Shown: positions 6,423 to 11,326 of the stretch, piece after piece
How positions within the stretch are numbered: the first letter of the stretch is position 1
Layout: each line of letters begins with the position of its first letter
The notes under the pieces: model-generated
What the model was told of the DNA's origin: nothing
What the model saw: the letters and a program-made list of their open reading frames with translations, nothing else
Databases searched by the model: none
Source: Baffinella frigidus
Taxonomy: Eukaryota; Cryptophyceae; Cryptomonadales; Baffinellaceae
Assembly: GCA_026770585.1 (NCBI GenBank)
Contig: MU646421.1
Span: 392,948-404,273, forward strand
DNA length: 11,326 bases
Direction: 5' to 3'
Translations under genes and position numbers: made by a program

Positions 6423-6611
6423 TCCCCACCAACCCTCACGGAAAGACCAAATCGTCGATTTTCAGACCTCAAATTCACCTTGCAGACACCCCAGATCTGG
6501 GGTGTCTGATCTTAAGTTGACAACATCTTCATAGGACCGTCCTACATAATCAACTTTTGGGAACAGGTCTAGATCAATGGATTTGGTCCTCCCGTGAGGG
6601 TTGGGGGCCCT
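6423..6611. repeat. Foldback with a perfect 26-nt palindrome inside
   Basis: The outer arms share CCAACCCTCACGG with its complement near 6592-6607 and GACCAAATC with GATTTGGTC at about 6446 and 6580. Inside, 6483-6508 is a perfect palindrome with no loop (AGACACCCCAGATCT and its mirror). The arm word CCAACCCTCACGG is also used by the foldback at 7076-7233, so the two are probably related. Confidence 0.6.
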
Positions 6612-6729
6612 GAACCACCCGCTCCCTGGACGATCTAGTTCTGCCTCAGTCGGGTTGACAGACTATTCTCAAGTTGACACACTGGGGTCTGTGGTACAAA
6701 TTCGTTGACTTTGGAGCGAAAAAGAGCCC

Positions 6730-6752
6730 GGTCTCACCAGATTGGTGAGACC
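6730..6752. repeat. Perfect 10-bp hairpin with 3-nt loop
   Basis: GGTCTCACCA, GAT, TGGTGAGACC. No T run follows, and the setting is eukaryotic, so it is not read as a bacterial terminator. Confidence 0.75.
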
Positions 6753-6776
6753 AAATCAGACCGTTGAGAGCTAGAC

Positions 6777-7083
6777 GATCCTCCCGAGAAATCGCTGACT
6801 ATGTTTCGAAACACAGTCTGTTTCTGGGTGGTCAATGGTGGTGGGGGGGGAGCTCCTCGACGCTCTTGAACACTTTTCGAACGGCTGGCGGCGGTAGGGA
6901 CCGCTGCAGAGCCACGAGGCATACTAGCTCGATCCTCCCGAGAAATTGTTGACTATGTTTCGAAGGATGAAGATGACCTTGTTGGTGGTCAATGGTTGGG
7001 GGGGGGAGCTCGTCGACGCTCCTGAACACCTCTTCTTCTGCTGACGGCGGCGGAGACCGCTGCAGAGCCACTAGGACTACCAC
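6777..7083. repeat. Tandem duplication, 154-bp period (two copies)
   Basis: Copy 1 is 6777-6930 and copy 2 about 6931-7083, both starting GATCCTCCCGAGAAAT. Shared blocks include GACTATGTTTCGAA, GGTGGTCAATGG, a G run plus GAGCTC, and GACCGCTGCAGAGCCAC. The minus-strand frame stays open across both and keeps LVALQRS, VF-SV and ELPP in each copy, but neither the plus nor the minus peptide looks like a known domain. Between the shared blocks the copies have diverged with small insertions. Confidence 0.75.
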
Positions 7084-7233
7084 CAACCCTCACGGCTGGG
7101 GCAAATCGGTGGTTTTCGATGTCCCGATTCCAAGGGGAAGTGGAGCCGTTGAAGTCGGATTCCGACTTCACCCCCGAAGGAATCGGAAACCAGACATCGT
7201 CGATTTGCGTCAACCCTGAGGGCTGGTGGTAGT
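7076..7233. mobile_element. Foldback element with inner palindrome
   Basis: The outer ends, ACTACCACCAACCCT and its near-complement ending at 7233, continue inward through GCAAATCG and CCGATTCC with their complements. The centre (7150-7170) is a palindrome: TGAAGTCGGA, T, TCCGACTTCA. It overlaps the end of the 154-bp tandem duplication by a few bases. No protein is encoded. Confidence 0.75.
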
Positions 7234-7300
7234 GGACTTCCCGAGTTCGTTTCCGTTGTCCGATTTGTACCCGGTCGGGCAACTTCTCCCTACAAATTAC

Positions 7301-7453
7301 TGTGCGAGGCCACTCAATTTAAACCGCCTTTTATGCTATCTTAAGGGTGGTTTCTCTCTTATTTTGCTATGTTAGCTTCAACACAGCTTTAACATAGGAG
7401 AAACCCCACCCCACGATAGCAAAAACACGGTTTAAATTGAGTGGCCTCGCACA
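7301..7453. mobile_element. Foldback element with 26-bp perfect ends
   Basis: The ends, TGTGCGAGGCCACTCAATTT plus AAACCG (7301-7326) and the exact reverse complement (7428-7453), flank an interior in which GCTATC, GGTGG and TTTCTC pair with GATAGC, CCACC and GAGAAA. The 153-bp total, perfect ends and lack of coding sequence are MITE-like. No clear target duplication was found. Confidence 0.8.
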
Positions 7454-7477
7454 TGAAAATCGGCCTTTCGAAACGAA

Positions 7478-7777
7478 GTCGTATAAGGAGATGACGCTGT
7501 AATCTCGATTTCATCACGCCGAGTATTCCTGAGGAATACAATTTTGGTGTATATTAGGGCTTAGGAGCTGTTCATATTGGCCTTTCAGAGCAGTAACTTC
7601 ACAATATATAGCCTTAAGATTTACCAAAATCGCATCGGTGGTCCCCGAAATCGTATTTCTCAGAAATACCCGTCCGGATGAGATTTGGTCCCCTTCGGAG
7701 GTGAGAAGTCGTCCAGGACTGAACGGTTGCGCCCCTGAGCAGGAAACCCGCGCTGCAGTGGTCGTATAAGGAGATGA
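7478..7777. repeat. 300-bp segment bounded by 17-bp direct repeats, with two matched 17-nt palindromes
   Basis: GTCGTATAAGGAGATGA occurs at 7478-7494 and again at 7761-7777. Between them sit two palindromes of identical design: GTATTCCT, G, AGGAATAC (7523-7539) and GTATTTCT, C, AGAAATAC (7653-7669). ATTTTGGT and ACCAAAAT (about 7541 and 7622) add an inverted pair. This could be a decayed mobile element with direct-repeat ends. No protein is recognised. Confidence 0.55.
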
Positions 7778-8002
7778 ACGCGGTACACTCCCGCACGCCT
7801 GAGCCACGCGACGATGACCTGTGCACCAACTCCCTCTGTTTTCAAAGTCAACTCGCCTTCAATCGCCCACAAATCTGTCAACTTATCCGGATTCCGGATT
7901 CAAATACTTTTAGAAGTGCCAGGAATGATAGAAAGACTCAACAAAAATACACCTGTTTGATACACAGCCGATCGTCGCGTGGAGTGAATCTACTCTGGAG
8001 TC
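7778..8002. other. Anonymous sequence, nothing recognised
   Basis: No repeat, palindrome or exon signal was found. Short open frames on both strands carry no recognisable motif. Confidence 0.35.
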
Positions 8003-8050
8003 CTCATAACCTTACATCATGAGGTGCCCTTAGAGCCTAGATACCCACAC
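8003..8050. repeat. Dispersed repeat, copy 2
   Basis: This matches 6-54 in the blocks CTCATAACCTTACA and TTAGAGCCT with the same 27-base offset. A short TTAGGGTTGAGGGG stretch follows near 8079. Confidence 0.6.
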
Positions 8051-8236
8051 TCCTCTGCCGCTGCCCTCAGACCTTAGGGATTAGGGTTGAGGGGTTGGGG
8101 GGCTGGGGCGTCAGGGGGGCATGATCAGGTCACAGCGGGCGGATGATGGCTTTCTTCGTGTCCCTCGATTTGTAGTGGAGTGGATCAAAACAATCGACAC
8201 AAGCGGGCTACGAAGGGATTTTCTGGCCGATTCTGG

Positions 8237-8553
8237 CCAAGAATCGGTTAGGATACCCGTGGGAACAACCCTATGTCCCTCCGGACTGCCTACCTCAGGG
8301 TTTATGGAGCATCCACTTATGAGAGTTATTCACGAAATCCCTTGGTAGTCCGCTATGTCGGTGTACTGGCGTGCGTCGAACTCCGACTGAGTCCAAGAAT
8401 CGGTTAGAATATCTGTAGGAACTACCCTATGTCCCTACGGATTGCCTACCGTAGGGTCCTAGGAAGTATCCACCTGTGGATTATTCACGAAATCCCTTTG
8501 TACGAAATCCCTCTATGTGGCTGTACTGGCGTGCGTCGAACTCCGACTGAGTC
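8237..8553. repeat. Tandem duplication, about 156-bp period (two copies)
   Basis: Copy 1 is 8237-8392 and copy 2 is 8393-8553. Both begin CCAAGAATCGGTTAG and end with TGTACTGGCGTGCGTCGAAC and CTCCGACTGAGTCC. Copy 2 has an internal repeat of the ACGAAATCCCT word and a hairpin CCCTACGG/CCGTAGGG (about 8433-8455). The 3' end of the unit is almost unchanged between copies while the middle has diverged. No coding sense was found. Confidence 0.8.
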
Positions 8554-8742
8554 CAGTGCAATTCAAGGGAGCCTGGAGAAGGCGATTTGGTGGCCCTCTG
8601 TGGCTACATGTCCGATGTCGTGTCCATCCCTCGTACCCACACGTCCGGTGTCGTGCCCTTCGCCCACGCAGGCGACTTCGTCGCGCTCTGAGGCTTGGTG
8701 TGCGTGTTTTGGCTCTAGGTCCTACACCCACTGCCTCTTCAG

Positions 8743-8835
8743 GGGGCCTTGCCATGGTGAGTTTGATCCGAAGACGCGCGTGTTTTCTATCCGCCCTAGG
8801 AACGTGTCGCCCTCCTCTGACCGCCCGCCTCTCAC
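8743..8835 (+). CDS. Possible plus-strand exon ahead of a telomere-like array
   Basis: A strong acceptor (CACCCACTGCCTCTTCAG) precedes 93 nt open in two frames. The more protein-like frame contains GEFDPKTRVFSIRPRN. It ends at CTCAC|GTAAGG, a near-ideal donor, and the telomere-like array starts right there. Its end phase does not match the phase-0 start of the exon copies at 9258-9732, and codon use is less biased than in the other exon candidates. It may be chance. Confidence 0.25.
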
Positions 8836-8837
8836 GT

Positions 8838-8974
8838 AAGGGCTTAGGGCTTAGGGCTTAGGGCTTGGGGCTTAGGGCTTAGGGCTTAGGGCTTAGGGCT
8901 TAGGGCTTAGGGCTCAGGGCTTAGGGCTTAGGGCGTAGGGTGTAGGGCTTAGGGCTTAGGGCTTAGGGCTTAGA
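8838..8974 (+). repeat. Telomere-like array, TTAGGGC unit (G-rich on plus strand)
   Basis: About twenty units of the 7-nt TTAGGGC repeat, far more uniform than the arrays at 1224 and 3416, with a few variants such as TCAGGGC and GTAGGGT. It may be part of an intron starting at 8836. It is followed within about 45 bp by an array in the opposite orientation. Confidence 0.9.
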
Positions 8975-9017
8975 GTTCAGTGGGATGCCGTGGGCGTGCT
9001 CGAAATGTCACGGATGC

Positions 9018-9186
9018 CTAAACACCAACCCTAAACTTTAAACCCTAAACCATAAAACCCAACCCCAAAGCCTAAATTCCAAACTCCAAACCCCAAACCC
9101 CAAACCCCAAACCCCAAACCCCAAACCCCAAACCACAAACCACAAACCCCAAACCCCAAACCCCAAACCCCAAACCCCAAACCCTA
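9018..9186 (-). repeat. Telomere-like array, CCCTAAA/CCCCAAA (C-rich on plus strand)
   Basis: It starts with CCTAAACACC, passes through CCCTAAA units and becomes a near-uniform CCCCAAA array. Its orientation is opposite to 8838-8974. It lies upstream of the first copy of the plus-strand exon at 9258, so its C-rich strand could act as a pyrimidine tract. Confidence 0.9.
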
Positions 9187-9645
9187 AAAAATAAAAATAA
9201 AAATAAGCAATAAATAGATAAATAAGAAAATAAAAAAACCTGAAACCCTCAACGCAGGTGAAGAACCAGATGACGTGCATGCGGCTGCGGTGCACGGTCA
9301 TCAAGCGTCAACCCAGACCCAAAATTCAAAATAATAGATAATAAAACAGTAGATAATAAATAACAAATAACAAATAACAAGTAAGAAATAATAAACCTCA
9401 AAACCCCACACCCCAAACCCCAAACCCCAAACCCCAAACCCGAAACGCTGCAGGTGAAGAACCTGACGACGTGCATGCGCCTGCGGTGCACCATAAACCA
9501 TGAATCATAAACCCCAAACCCCAGACCTCACACCCTAAATAATAAACAATAAACAATAAACAATAAATAATAAATAATAAATAATAGATAATAAATAATA
9601 AACAATAAACCATGAGACCGAAACTCCAAACCCGAAACGCCGCAG
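9187..9645. repeat. Tandem units: A/T-rich microsatellite, CCCCAAA array and exon 5' fragment
   Basis: Three successive units about 195 bp apart (exon starts at 9258, 9454 and 9646). Each holds an AATAAA/AATAATA stretch, a CCCCAAA array, and an acceptor edge close to ACGCNGCAG. The first two exon copies are truncated: 9258-9307 stops after the codons for VIK, and 9454-9491 stops after those for RLR. Their neighbouring simple repeats differ in length. The set looks like repeated duplication of an intron-exon border together with its microsatellite. Confidence 0.75.
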
Positions 9646-9732
9646 GTGAAGAACCTGATGACGTGCATGCGCCTGCGGTGCATGGTCATCAAGCGCGACG
9701 ATGACGAGGGCATCAGCGCCGAGAACATGAAG
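9646..9732 (+). CDS. Complete internal exon candidate (87 nt), product unknown
   Basis: Acceptor ACGCCGCAG, then 29 codons in phase 0 at both ends, starting VKNLMTCMRLRCMVIKR and ending GISAENMK, then AAG|GTGATT as donor. Third positions are mostly G/C. This is the only full-length copy of the five in the window. It would splice in phase to the exon at 11134-11220. The run of helical residues with Cys and acidic DDDE resembles part of a helical domain, but I do not recognise the family. It may belong to the gene that starts at 5925; the only support is the same strand and order. Confidence 0.5.
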
Positions 9733-9979
9733 GTGATTTTCACTCTCTCGATGTTGACTAGGAAAGGTCCCAGTTCTGGGCCCCTTTCTTAAGTCCCAAA
9801 GTCAACAAATTTGTGAAGGGGGTTTGAGGTGCATGGTCATCCAGCGCGACGATGACGAGGGCATCAGCGCCGAGAACATGAAGGTGCTTTTCACTCTCTC
9901 GATGTTGACTAGGAAAGGTCCCAGTTCTGGGCCCCTTTCTCAAGTCCCAAAGTCAACAAATTTGTGAAGGGGATTTGAG
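9733..9979 (+). repeat. Duplicated intron start containing a hairpin
   Basis: Both copies (9733-9828 and 9884-9979) read GTGNTTTTCACTCTCTCGATG and then a foldback: GTTGACT pairs with AGTCAAC and GAAAGG-CCCAG with CTGGG-CCTTTC. The two copies differ at only a few positions, so the duplication is recent compared with most repeats here. Confidence 0.7.
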
Positions 9980-10034
9980 GTGCATGGTCATCAAGCGCGT
10001 CGATGACGAGGGCATCTCCGCCGAGAACATGAAG
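9829..10034 (+). pseudogene. Two truncated exon duplicates (9829-9883 and 9980-10034), 151-bp period
   Basis: The 3' two-thirds of the 9646-9732 exon, from GTGCATGGTCATC onward, is repeated at 9829 and 9980, exactly 151 bp apart each time and together with the start of the following intron. Each copy keeps its frame (with K to Q in one and D to V plus a changed Ser codon in the other). The last copy is followed by GC instead of GT at the donor. Each lacks a CAG acceptor at its start (TTTGAG instead). They are probably non-functional by-products, or cryptic alternative exons. Confidence 0.6.
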
Positions 10035-10054
10035 GCACGACCCCCATTGGGTAG

Positions 10055-10223
10055 AGCGCTGTGCCGAGAAGTTGGCCACTGGAAAATGGGAAAATGGGAA
10101 AATTGGAGCCATTTTGTCGATTTTGGAGAAATTATTGGTACTAAATTTCTCAAAAGTTGACAAAATGGCTCCAATTTCTCGTTTTTCCATTAGTTCCCGT
10201 GGCCAACTTCTCTGCACAGTGCT
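10055..10223. mobile_element. 169-bp foldback element (MITE-like), copy 2
   Basis: Same length and structure as 595-763: left end AGCGCTGTGC, right end GCACAGTGCT, with shared GAAGTTGGCCAC, GGAGCCATTTTGTC and CTCAAAAGTTGACAAAATGG blocks. It lies 20 bp after the last exon duplicate. Both copies are preceded or followed by GTAG next to the AGCGCT end, so the true terminus may be a few bases further out. Confidence 0.8.
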
Positions 10224-10840
10224 GTAGCCACACGGTGGGCTTGTGCAGAGGATTTCGACCAAGATTCTGGTTATTCCTTAGCAATGGATAAGATCACCTT
10301 GGCGCCTGAGCGCAATGCTGGGTGCTGGATGGAGCCTGGACCCTATCGAGAGAGTGATAGTCTTGGCTCCTCCACTCTCCTCCACCTCCTACTGGAAACC
10401 CCCAGGGGAACTCAAAAAGTAGCGGGCAGGATCCTGTCCGCTACTTTGGAGCCATTTTCTCCTCAAAAGGAAATTTCTGCCCCAAGGACGTGCCCAAAAA
10501 TCGTCAAAAGGTGACCTACAAGTAATTTTAGAGCCGTATCCAAGAATTTGAGACTTCCCCTGTGGCTTTGCAGTAGTCGCATCAGCGCCCCTTCCACCTT
10601 GAGCGCAATGCTGCGTGGTTGTGCGCGATGCAGGTTTAGACCTGAACCCTACACCCTGGAGTCTGGGCGCGCGGGCTGCCTTCATCTTTACTCCCCCGCA
10701 CCTGCTCACGGGCCAGCGTTGCACTTTCGTCTCATAAGTCTGAAGAAAGACAGTGGAGGTTTGAGGGCGCCATATCGAATGTGAATTGCTTGGCTTCGTT
10801 GCACCGGGGAAAGCCACGAATTCGTCAGCAGCTGTGGGGC
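10224..10840. other. Probable intron with one near-perfect palindrome; no exon identified
   Basis: A 32-nt palindrome with one mismatched pair lies at 10416-10447 (AAAGTAGCGG ... CCGCTACTTT, centre AGGATCCT). GAGCGCAATGCTG is directly repeated at 10308 and 10601. Open frames on both strands run up to about 140 codons but show no recognisable motif and overlap the palindrome. Confidence 0.45.
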
Positions 10841-10844
10841 TCGG

Positions 10845-11110
10845 GAGCTTATGGGCTTTTGGCGCTCTGGAGCGTGTTGACTTTTGGGGCTCTGGAGCGT
10901 GTTGACTTTTGGGGCTCTTGAGCGTGTTGACTTTTGGGGTTCTGAAGCGTGTTGACTTTTGGGGCTCTGGAGTGTGCCGTGTTGGCGTGTGGGGTGCTGG
11001 AGTTTATTGCCTTCTGGCGTTCTGGAGCTCATTCACTTTTGGCGCTCGCTCTGGAGCTGATTGACTTGCCTGGAGCGTATTGGCTGGTGGGGCTCTGGAG
11101 CTGATTGAGC
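10845..11110. repeat. 25-bp minisatellite
   Basis: The unit AGCGTGTTGACTTTTGGGGC plus TCTGG is near-perfect for four copies (about 10867-10970) and then decays into variants of related length until about 11110. The unit is not a multiple of three, so it does not encode a simple peptide repeat. Confidence 0.85.
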
Positions 11111-11133
11111 CCTAAGCCCTGAACCGTGTGCAG

Positions 11134-11220
11134 GCGATGTCGTCGGTGTTCGAAAACCTGTTCAAGCGCGACAAGAAGTTCCCGCTCGACCTCTCGACCG
11201 TCTCGCCTGAGGACCTCCGC
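11134..11220 (+). CDS. Plus-strand exon candidate running into CT microsatellite, product unknown
   Basis: A CAG acceptor (GAACCGTGTGCAG, preceded by a short CCCTAAGCCCTGAACC telomere-like piece) leads into phase-0 codons AMSSVFENLFKRDKKFPLDL then STVSPEDLR, with strong G/C third positions. The donor is not clear: the coding sequence merges into a CTCT microsatellite, and the frame remains open only because CT repeats encode Ser and Leu. It joins in phase to the exon at 9646-9732, giving ENMK followed by AMSSVFENLF. Family not recognised. Confidence 0.5.
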
Positions 11221-11250
11221 CTCTCTCTCTCTCTCCACCCTACCCGACGT

Positions 11251-11292
<42 letters not shown>

Positions 11293-11326
11293 CCTCTCCC
11301 TCTCCCTCACTCTCTCTCTCTGACAC
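11221..11326. repeat. CT microsatellite at window edge
   Basis: A CTCT-type repeat with a short interruption, CACCCTACCCGACGTG, near 11237-11251. Its reverse strand matches the GA tracts at 1803 and 2089 in composition only. Confidence 0.9.

Noticed and set aside
6730-6752. Bacterial rho-independent terminator
   Set aside because: A perfect hairpin but no T run, and there is no bacterial gene nearby.
10389-10817. 142-codon minus-strand frame
   Set aside because: It overlaps a 32-nt palindrome and a repeated word, and has no motif, no duplication-supported exon border and no codon bias like the exon candidates.
11134-11220. RhoGAP-type helix (ENMK followed by AMSSVFENLF)
   Set aside because: The joined peptide faintly resembles a helix of that domain, but the match is a few residues and the catalytic arginine region is not in the window. 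Not claimed.

Overview
This window looks like nuclear DNA of a eukaryote, probably a single-celled alga or other protist. No clade can be assigned from sequence alone. The reasons are: no long intact ORF and no bacterial operon layout; short exon-like blocks with strong codon-third-position GC, bounded by CAG acceptors and GTG-type donors; long degenerate TTTAGGG/TTAGGG-like arrays; many microsatellites; and a dense population of foldback (inverted-repeat) elements. No tRNA, rRNA or CRISPR was seen. None of the protein pieces was recognised as a named gene, so gene symbols are left empty.

Layout. 1-1225: foldback elements (110-290, 595-763, 815-1147) set in copies of one diverged repeat. 1224-1702: telomere-like array. 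1706-2300: an exon edge duplicated 286 bp apart inside GA/CT microsatellites. 2570-3415: two to three tandem copies of another exon edge with TTG/TTC microsatellites. 3416-3974: a second telomere-like array that sits exactly where an intron would. 3975-4560: a 33-nt exon candidate, a 21-bp minisatellite and a foldback. 4888-5785: N-terminal exon(s) of a minus-strand gene with a membrane anchor. 5786-5924: a short divergent promoter region. 5925 onward: first exon of a plus-strand gene. 6150-8560: repeats, palindromes and foldbacks with no convincing gene. 8838-9186: telomere-like arrays that flip orientation. 9258-10034: five full or truncated copies of one plus-strand exon. 10055-10223: second copy of the 595-763 foldback. 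10840-11110: 25-bp minisatellite. 11134-11220: another plus-strand exon, running into a CT microsatellite.

Working model (inference): a head-to-head gene pair diverges from about 5855. The left gene runs on the minus strand through 5785-5267, perhaps 5001-4888, then 4007-3975, 3415-3296 and the exon at 2088 or 1802. The right gene runs on the plus strand through 5925-6043, then 9646-9732 and 11134-11220. The listed minus-strand exons all join in phase 0, and so do the last two plus-strand exons. Introns are swollen by simple repeats and foldbacks, and several exon edges have been tandemly duplicated along with the repeat next to them.

The most interesting structure is the 559-bp telomere-like block at 3416-3974. 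It is flanked by a 9-bp direct duplication that reads AGGTGAACC on the minus strand. Removing the block as a GT-AG intron restores a continuous reading frame, which is the footprint expected of intron gain by insertion at an AGGT target.
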